This document shows, in pieces, positions 1-8,601 of a stretch of DNA of 47,330 bases (position 1 is the first letter of the stretch; each line of letters begins with the position of its first letter). The notes beneath the pieces were generated by a model. It ran no database searches. It was not told the origin of the DNA and saw only the letters and a list, made by a program, of their open reading frames with translations. The stretch comes from Opitutia bacterium UBA7374 (GTDB taxonomy: Bacteria; Verrucomicrobiota; Verrucomicrobiia; Opitutales; Coraliomargaritaceae). The DNA is taken from NCBI GenBank assembly GCA_002469895.1, contig DKOA01000009.1:1-47330 (forward strand), in the 5' to 3' direction. A program made the position numbers and the translations under genes.

Positions 1-11
1 AGAACAGAATT

Positions 12-1802
12 ATGTCTAGAATCAAAAGATACCAATTAAACGTATTGCTTTGGGCAGGTCTTGCCGGGGCAGTCATTTCGTCGTCGTTTTTGACGGCAGA
101 AACCAAGCCTGACCAGACGGGTCTCTATCTCGCTCAGTCGGATGCTTCCCAATCAAACGTCCGGCGGCCATTTGTAAATCCTTACAATGAGCAGCGACAG
201 GGCTTCTGGAAGCCGGAAATCTATGGCGGGGATGCAAATAGTGCCCGGCGCGGATCAAAAGGGAACGCTTCTTCAAGGGGTTCAAGAGGATCAAAAGATA
301 CCGCTTCCTCTAAAACAGCGGCCAAAGATCGGGCGGATAAATACGAGAAGAGCGGCAAGAGTCGCTATGGCCAAGGCTATCAGAGTACATCCAAGGGTAG
401 TGGTGGCTCGGACTACCGTTCCGAGCTTCGTTCTGAAGCTGGCACAGTCGGCGATTACATCAATCAGGATGTTGTTCGCTTGGAAAAGACAGCGCCCGCC
501 ACTGTCGGCATCAATACGCCCTATAATTATGATTATCGTGTCATTGCCCGCGAAGACGTTGACCGCGTAGTTATCGAGGAGCAGATCCCCCCGGGCACGG
601 TCTATGTTTCTAGTGATCCCGAGGCACAGGTCGATGGCGACAAAGTAACATGGACCCTCTACAATCTGGAAAGAGGGCAGGAGGTTCCCCTACGTTTGGT
701 CTTAAAGCCAACTCGAGTCGGCGACCTGAGCAGTTGTGCGACTATCCGTGCTTATCAGCAAGCGTGCACCACCACATCGGTTGGCGTGCCTGAATTGATC
801 ATCGAAAAGACCACCCCGGAAGAGCAGGTACTCCTCGGCGCCACCGTGCCGTGGACTATCAAGGTAACCAACACCGGCAACTTCGCAGCGCATGATGTCG
901 TCGTTACCGACACCCTTCCCAAGGGTCTGACTCATGCATCTGGTAATCGTAGCATCACTTCTGAGGTCGGCACGCTTTCTCCCGGAGAGAGCCGGGAGTT
1001 AACAGTGATGACCACTGCATCGGAAAGAGGCCGCTACTGCAATCAGGTCAGTGTGGCTTCCTCGAATGCTAACTCAGCAGAGGAAGAAGCATGTGTTCAA
1101 GTTGCCAATGTCGGATTGGAAGTGCGCAAGAAGGGGACTGACCGGCAGTTTGTCGGGAAGAAGGCCTCCTATAAAATTGAGGCCAAAAATACCGGTGACC
1201 TACCGCTCAATGATGTCGTTATTACCGACACCGTTCCCACTCAGAATCGCCTGCTTTCCGCTCCGGGTGCTTCTATCGATGGAAATACCGCCACCTGGAC
1301 AGTCGATCTGCCCGCTGGTCAGAGCAAAGACTTTAAGGTCAATGTACTCGGTCTCCAGGGCGGCAACTACTGTAATCAAGTCGTTGCCAGTTCCGCTCAG
1401 TACAGCCTCTTTGAAAAGAGCGAAGCCTGTACTGAATGGACCGGTCACCCCGCGCTGCTGATTGAGGTCATCGATACAAACGATCCTCTGCTGGCCGGCG
1501 ACAAGACGACCTACGTAATCAAGATCACCAATCAGGGAACTGCACGCGATACCAATGTCGGTCTCGATGTGGCCGTACAGCCTGAAATGAAGCTCGTCTC
1601 CGCATCCGGCAGCACGAACGGAGTGATCACCGGCAACGCCATCCGCTTCCAAGCCTATCCCGTACTGGAAGCCAAGGAAGTCATTGAGTACCGCGTGGTC
1701 ACTGAAGCCGTGACCAATGGGGATACCCGCTTCCGTGTGAAGATGAATTCCGATCTCCTCAAGACTCCCGTGCCCGAAGAGGAATCCACTCAGGTCTATT
1801 AA
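12..1802 (+). CDS. DUF11-repeat cysteine-paired envelope protein (OmcB-like)
   Basis: A 596-aa exported protein. A signal-peptide-like N-terminus (hydrophobic about residues 10-28) is followed by a low-complexity Ser/Gly/Lys/Arg linker (about 75-140). Four Ig-like DUF11 modules then follow, at roughly 155-255, 260-365, 368-475 and 478-585. The modules carry the usual signatures, e.g. VTNTGNFAAHDVVVTDTLP near 285 and AKNTGDLPLNDVVITDTVP near 391. The first three each end in a cysteine pair (C242/C252, C343/C361, C454/C473); the fourth has none. DUF11 modules with cysteines occur in the chlamydial outer-membrane protein OmcB, so a disulfide-linked role in the cell envelope is plausible but inferred. 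The ATG at 12 is close to the window edge, so upstream context is missing. A strong terminator follows. Confidence 0.8.
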   Translation: MSRIKRYQLNVLLWAGLAGAVISSSFLTAETKPDQTGLYLAQSDASQSNVRRPFVNPYNEQRQGFWKPEIYGGDANSARRGSKGNASSRGSRGSKDTASSKTAAKDRADKYEKSGKSRYGQGYQSTSKGSGGSDYRSELRSEAGTVGDYINQDVVRLEKTAPATVGINTPYNYDYRVIAREDVDRVVIEEQIPPGTVYVSSDPEAQVDGDKVTWTLYNLERGQEVPLRLVLKPTRVGDLSSCATIRAYQQACTTTSVGVPELIIEKTTPEEQVLLGATVPWTIKVTNTGNFAAHDVVVTDTLPKGLTHASGNRSITSEVGTLSPGESRELTVMTTASERGRYCNQVSVASSNANSAEEEACVQVANVGLEVRKKGTDRQFVGKKASYKIEAKNTGDLPLNDVVITDTVPTQNRLLSAPGASIDGNTATWTVDLPAGQSKDFKVNVLGLQGGNYCNQVVASSAQYSLFEKSEACTEWTGHPALLIEVIDTNDPLLAGDKTTYVIKITNQGTARDTNVGLDVAVQPEMKLVSASGSTNGVITGNAIRFQAYPVLEAKEVIEYRVVTEAVTNGDTRFRVKMNSDLLKTPVPEEESTQVY

Positions 1803-1826
1803 GACCTCTTTAGGACAATCATTGAC

Positions 1827-1857
1827 AAGCCCGTCGGATTCACCGACGGGCTTTTTT
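1827..1857 (+). terminator. Rho-independent terminator after the DUF11 gene
   Basis: An 11-bp perfect stem (AAGCCCGTCGG, 1827-1837, with CCGACGGGCTT, 1843-1853) closes a 5-nt loop and runs into six T (1852-1857). It lies 25 bases after the stop codon, so the DUF11 gene probably ends its own transcript here. Confidence 0.9.
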
Positions 1858-1985
1858 GTCCCTGCTGATATACAAACAGTGGCTAATCATTGCTCTACAA
1901 GAGGGCGTACTATAAGCGATAAGGCTCATAATAAGATAGATTAAGTAATCTATTTATGTAAACTCCTGTACCAGAAATACACAAC

Positions 1986-2654
1986 ATGCCACTCCATCGA
2001 AATACCCGCCATAAACTTCCCCTCTGTACGCTCATTGTTTGCCTGCTCCTGTCGCTTCTGTCCGGCTGTAAGACCTTCGATTACCCACCCGAGCAACTGA
2101 CCTTTGCTGACAACACCCTGCACCTCACCAACATCGGCTTTAAAGGCTTCCGCCTCCAGTTGCCCGAGGGCTTTCGCCGATTGGCCGACCACGAAGTCGA
2201 GGAGCTTTCCGCCGATCATTGGCTCATCCGCCTCCGTCAGGACTATCGCAATAGCGAAGGCGTGGACTACCACTTTTACAGCGATCACGCCTTTCAGAAA
2301 AATGACCAGCTCATCTACTTCGTACCCTTTCTCAATAAACCCGTGCGAAAGTTCATCTTCGTCCCCGAAGACATCCTCGAACGCTATCTGGTTAACTGGA
2401 TACGCCATGCTGAATTCAGCAAATGTATCGAACTCGATCTGGCCTACCGCGCCACTTCTGACCGGCAGCGTAGACGCAGCACCGTCATTCTCCAAACAAA
2501 AGAACCCATCGCCGGTTACGCCTACGAACAAAGAATCATCACCGGTGACCTCAACGAAATGTTCCTCCTCGCTGCCTTTGCTCCGGAAGAAGACGCCCAC
2601 ACCCTCAACCAAACGCTCATTCAACTCGAACAAGCCATCGAAGTCATTCGCTGA
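1986..2654 (+). CDS. Putative lipoprotein, function unknown
   Basis: A 222-aa protein with a clear lipoprotein signal: basic start (HRNTRHK), hydrophobic core (about residues 11-24), then lipobox LSGC with the lipidated Cys at 28. The rest is soluble and rich in charged and aromatic residues, and I recognise no domain. A slightly longer open frame lies antiparallel over the same DNA (1950-2672), but it lacks any recognisable signal. The lipobox argues for this strand. It stands alone between the terminator of the DUF11 gene and the methyltransferase island, so context gives no role. Confidence 0.7.
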   Translation: MPLHRNTRHKLPLCTLIVCLLLSLLSGCKTFDYPPEQLTFADNTLHLTNIGFKGFRLQLPEGFRRLADHEVEELSADHWLIRLRQDYRNSEGVDYHFYSDHAFQKNDQLIYFVPFLNKPVRKFIFVPEDILERYLVNWIRHAEFSKCIELDLAYRATSDRQRRRSTVILQTKEPIAGYAYEQRIITGDLNEMFLLAAFAPEEDAHTLNQTLIQLEQAIEVIR

Positions 2655-2738
2655 AAATACCGGCATCCTCATTCTTTTTTAGCATCCAACGTTAATAGAC
2701 ACCCATCTTCTCCATCCATCGCGACTTACCGCAATATT

Positions 2739-3047
2739 TCAAGGGCCAGAGGAAAAGTCATTCGAAGCAGGCTCCAGATTTATACCCTTTTGGATAACCA
2801 CGAGTGAATGATAAAAATGCATCTCTGTAATCTGCCCATCTTCAGGCATTCCCTTTTCCAATCGACCCTCGATCTCCCGGTAATTCAGAGAATCCACTAA
2901 TTGCTTGAGAAACCCCATGGATGAACTTGTCGAGTTCAGCTCACGACTCGTCCCACCCTTGCTTTCGAGGTAGCTTGTCTGCGTATCCTCAACGATGTAT
3001 AGTCCGCCGTCCGCCGAACCATTTACATGGAAAATTGGACGGACATC
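2739..3047 (-). pseudogene. 3' remnant of a SAM-dependent (sugar O-)methyltransferase gene
   Basis: Reading the minus strand in the frame that ends with TGA at 2739-2741 gives about 100 codons that look like the C-terminal end of a class I methyltransferase of the MycE/macrolide-sugar O-methyltransferase type. It reads VRPIFHVNGSADGGLYIVED, then TQTSYLESKGG, MGFLKQLVDSLNYREIEG and MHFYHSLVVIQKG. The GG-[LIV]-Y-[VI]-x-ED-x-x-TSY block and the later YHS-[LIV]-x-[IV] block are what I recognise from the family. The frame stays open upstream into the 3' end of the FkbM gene but has no ATG before the conserved block, and the SAM-binding half is absent. It is therefore most likely a truncated gene rather than an active one. 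The family call is from memory. Confidence 0.55.
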
Positions 3048-3070
3048 CTTGGAAGCTTCCTTCGGCTGCC

Positions 3071-4000
3071 TTACGAATCGCTTATTTTTGACAAACGCGC
3101 GCTGATCGCGTCGACAATAGAAAGTCTTTCCGAAGGGACAAAGACATAATCAATGTCGTCTTCGTTACCCTTCGTGAAATAATCGCATGCGAAAGTCTGA
3201 ATTCTTTTCAGGCACTGAACTTTTTTCAATTGGGCATCTTTGCTTATCTGAAAGATAGAATAGCCCAATGAATCGAGTAGGTTCTCCAGCGCCGCATCCC
3301 GGGCTCTTTTCTTAGATAGGTCGTAATCTGAATCAGCAAATAATACCTCGCAAAAGACAAAAGGCCGATCCTTGGAAAGAGTCCGCTTCATTCCCATAAG
3401 TACATCCATTTCGGCGCCTTCTACATCAATTTTAATAAAGCCGACTTTCTTGATCTGCATAGATTCTACCAGGTCGTCGAAACGTTCGCAGGGGATCACT
3501 GTTGGGTATTGTTTACGAGAGGGCCTGAGGTCTTCGACCACAGAAGCAGCCGAGTCCGCGATCGATTTACGCAGCAGCGATAGATAGCCGCGTTCACTGC
3601 CCAGACAGAGACAAAGACAGGTACATTGATTTAATTGATTCTCGAAAATCACCTGATCGATGTAGCCTGCACAGGATGCATTCGGCTCAAAACCAAGATA
3701 GTCTCCCGGCGGGTCCAGTGACAGGTAGTCCATCAAAGTTTGACCTAGATTGGCCCCTACATCGACAAAAAGCCCCTCGTTTTCCCGTAAAAACAGTTCG
3801 TATAAATGACGACTCCAGGACTCGCTCCAAGAATACAACTTCTTCGGTCCATTATCGTCAAAAGGAAGCACCAGACGCACCCGACCAACTTGTACTCGGA
3901 TAGGAAACTTAAAAAATTTGCAAAACCGTACAATGAATCCCGAGTAATTTTTTGGTAATCGATACATAGTGAAAACAAGGTCAATTGTTAGAGGATTCAC
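3071..4000 (-). CDS. FkbM-family SAM-dependent methyltransferase
   Basis: A 309-aa protein with the FkbM methyltransferase core. The SAM-binding motif FVDVGANLGQT lies near residue 78, and the later family signature IKIDVEGAEMDVL (near 190) is followed by FVFCEVL. FkbM-type enzymes usually O-methylate sugars or other small hydroxylated substrates of cell-surface polymers or secondary metabolites; the substrate here is unknown. The frame opens at a GTG (4000), and an ATG twelve codons in (3967) is an equally possible start; neither has a Shine-Dalgarno. The gene is visibly AT-richer than its neighbours and sits beside a broken methyltransferase, which suggests a laterally acquired glycan-modification remnant. 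Confidence 0.8.
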   Translation of the reverse strand: MNPLTIDLVFTMYRLPKNYSGFIVRFCKFFKFPIRVQVGRVRLVLPFDDNGPKKLYSWSESWSRHLYELFLRENEGLFVDVGANLGQTLMDYLSLDPPGDYLGFEPNASCAGYIDQVIFENQLNQCTCLCLCLGSERGYLSLLRKSIADSAASVVEDLRPSRKQYPTVIPCERFDDLVESMQIKKVGFIKIDVEGAEMDVLMGMKRTLSKDRPFVFCEVLFADSDYDLSKKRARDAALENLLDSLGYSIFQISKDAQLKKVQCLKRIQTFACDYFTKGNEDDIDYVFVPSERLSIVDAISARLSKISDS

Positions 4001-4087
4001 ATGCTATGTGCAAGGTTCCGATTATTGCAAAAAAGGGGCGTGTGTGCCGAAAGGCTGATTCGCTCTTCTTGCGGAGACTTCCTGAGC

Positions 4088-5305
4088 TTACTCGGTCAGG
4101 GAGAGGCCGGCGATCCGTCCGGTTGCCCATGCTGCCTGAAAGTTAAAGCCGCCGGTAATACCGTCTATATCGAGGCATTCACCGGCGAAGTGGAGCCCGT
4201 GATGTATACGGCTCTCCATCCGCCGGAAGTCGACTTCTTTGAGGCGAACGCCACCTGCGGTGACAAATTCCTCTTTATTCGTTGTTTTGCCGGTTATGTT
4301 GTAGCGACCGGCCGTGCATTCGTGGAGGAGGGCGCGCTCCAAACGTTTCGGCAGTTGCCCCCAGACGATGGCTGCATCGATTCCGGCCGCTTGTGTCAGT
4401 TGCTCCCAAAGCCGGCGGGGTAGTCCTGCCAGCGGGGTATTTTTGACTGCTTTGCGGGATTCACTCTGTCGAAGTTCCCGAATAGCTTCCTGAGCGGCCG
4501 CTTCGGGCATACCCAGCCAGTTTACTTCGATCTCGAAATGATAGTTGTGTGCCTCGAGACGCCTGGCTTCCCAGGCGGAGGTGCGGAGGATGGCCGGGCC
4601 GCTCAGTCCGCGATGGGTGATGAGAATGGGGCCGCTTTGTCGAGCGCCGTCGGGCTGAACGCGGACAGTGCCGTTGGCCACCGAGAGACCAGCGAGCCCG
4701 CGGATGCGCCGGTCGTCGAGATTGAAGGCGAAGAGGGAGGGGACGAGTGGTTCAATCGAGTGCCCCAGTGATTCCAAAATATCGACCAGCGTCGAGTCCT
4801 TGAGGGAACCTGCGGCGATACACACTTTATCAAAAGCGCCTTCGGAACCATCCGCGAAGGTGAGGCGGAAGGTCCCGTCTTCTCTGCTTTTCAGTGCCCG
4901 CAGACCGCGTTCTTTTTCCAAGCGCACATTGCCTTTTCGCAAAGCGCTGTGTAAGCAATCAACAATCGTTTGCGAGTCATCGGTGGTGGGAAACATGCGT
5001 CCATCGGCCTCTCGCTTGAGGGCGACTCCACGTTGTTGGAACCAGTCAACCGTGTCTCTGGGCTGCCAGCGGTGGAAGGCCGAGCGGAGCTCACGGGAGC
5101 CTCTGGGATAGTGGGTTATGAGTTCTTTGGGGTCGAAGCAGGCGTGGGTCACGTTGCAACGTCCGCCCCCGGAGATGCGCACTTTTTTGAGACATTGCCG
5201 GCTTTGTTCGAAAATAAAAATTGCCGCTGTTGGGTCGGTCTCGGCCGCCGTGATGGCAGCGAAAAATCCGGCTGCGCCCCCGCCAATAATCGCCAATCTT
5301 TTCAT
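4088..5305 (-). CDS. HI0933/YhiN-family FAD-dependent flavoprotein
   Basis: A 405-aa flavoprotein of the HI0933 (YhiN/BaiN) family, full length. The N-terminal FAD-binding Rossmann motif IIGGGAAGFFAAITA (about 6-20) is followed by the family hallmark SGGGRCNVTHA (about 45-55). The C-terminal FAD-contacting stretch is FAGECLDIDGITGGFNFQ. Members are annotated as NAD(P)/FAD-dependent oxidoreductases; a role in reductive rRNA modification has been proposed for the E. coli homologue. It lies 33 bases downstream of cysH on the same strand and may be co-transcribed, though no functional link is evident. Confidence 0.88.
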   Translation of the reverse strand: MKRLAIIGGGAAGFFAAITAAETDPTAAIFIFEQSRQCLKKVRISGGGRCNVTHACFDPKELITHYPRGSRELRSAFHRWQPRDTVDWFQQRGVALKREADGRMFPTTDDSQTIVDCLHSALRKGNVRLEKERGLRALKSREDGTFRLTFADGSEGAFDKVCIAAGSLKDSTLVDILESLGHSIEPLVPSLFAFNLDDRRIRGLAGLSVANGTVRVQPDGARQSGPILITHRGLSGPAILRTSAWEARRLEAHNYHFEIEVNWLGMPEAAAQEAIRELRQSESRKAVKNTPLAGLPRRLWEQLTQAAGIDAAIVWGQLPKRLERALLHECTAGRYNITGKTTNKEEFVTAGGVRLKEVDFRRMESRIHHGLHFAGECLDIDGITGGFNFQAAWATGRIAGLSLTE

Positions 5306-5338
5306 CTCGAGCTGGATAGAGGGGCTTCTCTGCGGAGA

Positions 5339-6091
5339 TTAGATCTGGTAATCGTTGGCTCCGGAGGACTCGTGCAGGCCGCATTCCCGTTTGAGCCCGC
5401 CAAAGCGGGTCTCTTCTTCGCTCATACCTTCTCCCAGCTTTTTTGTGCTGTGCCAGTCGCCGACGGAAACGTAGCCCTGATCCCAGAGCGGATGGTAGGG
5501 CAGGTCGTTTTGCTGCAGGTAGTTATAGATCTCCCGATCGCTCCAGTCGAGGATGGGATAGATCTTCCAAATCTTGTTTTGCTTTTCGAGGAAGGGCCGT
5601 TCCTGCCGCGAACTGGATTGTTGCCGACGCAGACCGGAGAGCCATGCGGTGGCCCCGAGCTCGGTGACCGCACGGTTCATCGGCTCGACTTTATTCATTT
5701 GGTTGTAGCGCTCCAGACCGTCCAGTCCCTGTTCCCAGAGCCTCCCATGGAGGGCTTCCAGATGGGCCGCAGAGAGGTGGGGACGATAGACTTTGAGATT
5801 GATCTTGAGCCGATCAGTGAGGGTCTGGGCGAAGCGGTAGGTCTCGGGGAAGAGGTAGCCGGTATCGATGAAGACAACGGGAATATCGGGTGCTGCAGAG
5901 GTGACCAGATGGAGCATGACGGCGCTTTGCACCCCGAAGCTGGTGGAGAGTACAAGGGAGTCGCCGTGCTGACGAAGGGCCCAGCGTACCCGGTCCTCCG
6001 CAGGGAGAGCGGCCAGATCGGGGGTCGGCACCGTTGCCGGGCTTTTTGCAGATAGATCCATCAAGCGTTTAATCTTGGGTTTATGAGTCAT
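5339..6091 (-). CDS. cysH: Phosphoadenylyl-sulfate (PAPS) reductase
   Basis: A 250-aa CysH reducing activated sulfate to sulfite with thioredoxin as electron donor, in assimilatory sulfate reduction. The PP-loop-like motif STSFGVQSAVMLHL (about 49-62) and VVFIDTGYLFPETYRF are present. The C-terminal catalytic motif ECGLH is intact (Cys 237). I do not see the extra CC...CxxC cysteines that bind the 4Fe-4S cluster of APS reductases, so the PAPS-specific (E. coli-like) form is the better call. A thioredoxin gene lies about 2 kb away and a SulP anion transporter lies elsewhere in the window. The ATG at 6091 gives the usual length. Confidence 0.88.
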   Translation of the reverse strand: MTHKPKIKRLMDLSAKSPATVPTPDLAALPAEDRVRWALRQHGDSLVLSTSFGVQSAVMLHLVTSAAPDIPVVFIDTGYLFPETYRFAQTLTDRLKINLKVYRPHLSAAHLEALHGRLWEQGLDGLERYNQMNKVEPMNRAVTELGATAWLSGLRRQQSSSRQERPFLEKQNKIWKIYPILDWSDREIYNYLQQNDLPYHPLWDQGYVSVGDWHSTKKLGEGMSEEETRFGGLKRECGLHESSGANDYQI

Positions 6092-6139
6092 AAAGTCAAG
6101 AATTGCTCCTGCTTTTTGCCCACAGCCGTCTGGATGTTC

Positions 6140-7348
6140 TTAGGATGCTTCGCTATCGGGTGTTTTCTCGAGTATCTGCCAGGGGAGACCGTACTGATTG
6201 AGTGCGTCCATGAAAGGATCCGGATCCATTTGCTCCATATTCCAGACGCCCGGTTTTTTCCAAGCCCCGGAGAGGAGCATTTGGGCACCGATCATGGCGG
6301 GCACACCGGTGGTGTAGCTAATCGCCTGACTGGCGACTTCGCGGTAGCATGCCTGATGGTCACAGGAGTTGTAGATAAAAACGCGCTTGGGCTGACCGTC
6401 TTTGGTCCCCTGAATATCGCAGCCGATACAGGTCTTTCCTTGGGTGCGTGGACCGAGTGTCGCCGGATCCGGTAAGACGGCGCGGAGAAATTCGATCGGC
6501 TGGATCTGTTTGCCCTGCACTTCGATTGGATCGATCGAGGTCATGCCGACATTTTCGAGGACGCGCAGGTGAGTCAGGTATTTTTCAGAAAAGGTCATCC
6601 AGAAGCGGATGCGTTTGAGGCCGGGTATGTTTTGGCAGAGAGACTCCATTTCCTCGTGGTAGAGCAGGTAGGCGTCGAGCTTACCGACGACGGGGAAGTC
6701 GTAGCCCCGCCGTACGCTCATGGGCTCGACTTCTTTCCATTCGCCACCTTCCCAGTAGCGTCCTTTTTGGGTGATCTCGCGGATGTTGATTTCCGGGTTA
6801 AAATTAGTGGCGAAGGGGTAGCCGTGATCGCCGGCATTGGCATCGAGGATGTCGATCGTATCGATCTGATCAAAGAGATGCTTGTGGGCATAAGCGCAAA
6901 AGACATTGGTCACGCCCGGGTCAAAGCCGGAGCCAAGCAGGGCGGTGAGGCCGGCTTGCTCGAAGCGTTCACGATAGGCCCATTGCCACTTATATTCAAA
7001 TTTTGCTTCTTCAGGTGGCTCGTAGTTGGCCGTGTCGAGATAGTCGACCCCGGCAGCGAGACAGGCTTCCATCAAGTGCAAATCCTGATAGGGCAGGGCG
7101 ACGTTGATCAAGAGGTCGGGTTGCTCCGCCCGAAGGAGTGCGGTAGTTGCCGCTACATCATCCGCATCGATCGCAGCGGTGCGGATGACGCACCCCTGTT
7201 TTTCGAGAACACTGCGGGCAATGGCCTGGCATTTCGACTCGGTCCGGGAAGCGAGTAGACTATCCTGAAATACTTCAGGTACTTGCGCACATTTGTGAGC
7301 GACAACATTGCCAACACCACCGGCACCGATAATAACAACTTTTGCCAT
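6140..7348 (-). CDS. Carboxynorspermidine/saccharopine dehydrogenase family protein
   Basis: A 402-aa NADP-dependent dehydrogenase. The N-terminal Rossmann motif is VVIIGAGGVGNVVAHKCAQ (about 4-22). The saccharopine-dehydrogenase-like C-terminal half contains TALLGSGFDPGVTNVFCAY and ends with a conserved GVWNMEQMDPDPFMDAL stretch that I associate with carboxynorspermidine (carboxyspermidine) dehydrogenase. That enzyme joins aspartate semialdehyde to a diamine in the alternative spermidine pathway; its partner decarboxylase NspC is not in the window. A true lysine-pathway saccharopine dehydrogenase is the alternative. It is divergent from sufT across a 97-base gap. Confidence 0.8.
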   Translation of the reverse strand: MAKVVIIGAGGVGNVVAHKCAQVPEVFQDSLLASRTESKCQAIARSVLEKQGCVIRTAAIDADDVAATTALLRAEQPDLLINVALPYQDLHLMEACLAAGVDYLDTANYEPPEEAKFEYKWQWAYRERFEQAGLTALLGSGFDPGVTNVFCAYAHKHLFDQIDTIDILDANAGDHGYPFATNFNPEINIREITQKGRYWEGGEWKEVEPMSVRRGYDFPVVGKLDAYLLYHEEMESLCQNIPGLKRIRFWMTFSEKYLTHLRVLENVGMTSIDPIEVQGKQIQPIEFLRAVLPDPATLGPRTQGKTCIGCDIQGTKDGQPKRVFIYNSCDHQACYREVASQAISYTTGVPAMIGAQMLLSGAWKKPGVWNMEQMDPDPFMDALNQYGLPWQILEKTPDSEAS

Positions 7349-7445
7349 GCTCTTTGTTCATGTGCAGGGGGCCGCATGCAGCAAGCAGAAATGTCCGGAA
7401 TGCCCTTGGGTTGACAGCCGAACAGATTTCTCGGAATCTCCCTCT

Positions 7446-8015
7446 ATGAGTACGTCTGAGAGCTACATTCTAACCCGCGATACAGAAGCCACGATCATCC
7501 CGGCGGGTGAAGTGCATACGCTGCCGGCCGGCACCGAGGTGACCATTTCGCAGGCACTTGGGGGAACCGTAACGATCCGCACGGCATCGGGACTCTTTCG
7601 GGTGGCTTCTCAGGATTGGGATGCCCTCGGTGAAGAAACGGCAGCTAAACTAGCCGAAGCACAGTCCGAAGCTGAGCAGACGGCGCAAAGCGATGCGCCC
7701 TTTAGTGAAGAATTGATTTGGGAGGCACTGCGCGGGTGTTATGATCCGGAAATACCGGTGAATATCGTGGACCTCGGTTTAATCTATGACTTGCGGGCAA
7801 GCGAGCCGGATGCCGAAGGGCAGCACAGTGTGGCAGTGAAAATGACGCTGACCGCGCAGGGCTGCGGCATGGGGCCGGTCATTGCGGAAGACGCGAAAAC
7901 CCGCATCGAAGCACTCCCGGCTGTATCAGAGGCCGGTGTCGAAGTCGTTTGGGATCCGCCCTGGTCGCCCCATATGATATCTCCGGAGGGCCGGAGTAAG
8001 CTGGGCTTGGACTAA
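7446..8015 (+). CDS. sufT: SufT-like Fe-S cluster assembly protein (DUF59/MIP18)
   Basis: A 189-aa protein. The C-terminal half is a DUF59/MIP18 domain: YDPEIPVNIVDLGLIYDL near residue 99, then TLTAQGCGMGPVIAED with its conserved Cys near 140, and the closing VVWDPPWSPHMIS. The N-terminal third (about 1-65) matches the extra domain of stand-alone SufT proteins, which take part in Fe-S cluster maturation. I start it at the ATG at 7446 rather than at the longer open frame from 7308, whose first 46 codons run into the divergent promoter region and look non-coding. An A-type Fe-S carrier gene lies elsewhere in the window (44669). Confidence 0.83.
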   Translation: MSTSESYILTRDTEATIIPAGEVHTLPAGTEVTISQALGGTVTIRTASGLFRVASQDWDALGEETAAKLAEAQSEAEQTAQSDAPFSEELIWEALRGCYDPEIPVNIVDLGLIYDLRASEPDAEGQHSVAVKMTLTAQGCGMGPVIAEDAKTRIEALPAVSEAGVEVVWDPPWSPHMISPEGRSKLGLD

Positions 8016-8035
8016 CTCGATAGTCTGCTGTGACG

Positions 8036-8187
8036 TGCTACGCGCTGCGACGTGCTTCGCCGTACGGATCAACAGTAGAGATAAAGAGCCGCAAAGACGC
8101 GATTAGGCCTGATTAGAGGGGAACAGATGCGCTTTGACGCGCTTTGAGGGGATTAGACGCGCTTTGATCCGCTTAGAATCGATTAGA
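8036..8187. repeat. Phrase-like short direct repeats between sufT and trxA
   Basis: The convergent gap contains three copies of GCGCTTTGA (8129-8137, 8139-8147, 8159-8167) interleaved with copies of GATTAGA (8111-8117, 8151-8157, 8181-8187). The last of these overlaps the trxA stop codon. No hairpin with a T-run is evident. It resembles the degenerate repetitive filler found in other gaps of this window. Confidence 0.6.
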
Positions 8188-8500
8188 CCAGCTTGGCCTT
8201 GAGGTCGTCTTTAGAAGTCAGCCCGACAATGGTGTCAGCCAGTTGACCGCCTTTAAAGAGGAGGATAGTCGGGATCGCCCGGATCTCATATTTCCCGGCG
8301 ATTTCGCTGTTGTTATCGACGTTGACTTTGCAGATCTTGGCAGAGTCACCCATTTCATCAGCGAGTTCTTCGAGGATGGGGGCAATCGCCTTGCAGGGAC
8401 CGCACCAGGGCGCCCAGAAATCAACAACGACGGTTGCGTCGGCATCGCTGATCACTGATTCGAAGTTACTGCTGTCGAGTTCGATAATTTTGTCGGACAT
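8183..8500 (-). CDS. trxA: Thioredoxin
   Basis: A 105-aa thioredoxin of standard length with the active site WCGPC (residues 32-36) in the context VVDFWAPWCGPCKAIAPIL. The cis-proline loop is IRAIPTILLF (about 74-83). It is a general cytoplasmic disulfide reductant and can supply electrons to the PAPS reductase encoded nearby. It lies about 100 bases downstream of the 80-aa gene on the same strand, so it may be the last gene of a lptD-scpA run or have its own promoter. No Shine-Dalgarno is visible upstream of the ATG. Confidence 0.95.
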   Translation of the reverse strand: MSDKIIELDSSNFESVISDADATVVVDFWAPWCGPCKAIAPILEELADEMGDSAKICKVNVDNNSEIAGKYEIRAIPTILLFKGGQLADTIVGLTSKDDLKAKLV

Positions 8501-8601
8501 AATGAGAGGGATCTATCTAGGTTTGTGAGATGGTTAGGGCTAAACTGGACTCATTCGTAGACTAGCGATGCCAGAAGAGTCGTGTCAAGAGAGGCGGCGC
8601 A

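Noticed and set aside
1950..2672. A 240-codon open frame antiparallel to the small lipoprotein gene
   Set aside because: It is slightly longer but has no recognisable domain or signal, while the opposite strand encodes a textbook lipobox signal.
4970..6055. A 361-codon plus-strand frame over the HI0933-type and cysH genes
   Set aside because: It is antisense to two well-recognised conserved genes and shows no family motifs; long shadow frames are expected in GC-rich DNA.
8036..8187. Short repeats that might suggest a CRISPR-like array
   Set aside because: Units are 7-9 bp, irregularly spaced and without spacers of constant length; there are no cas genes.
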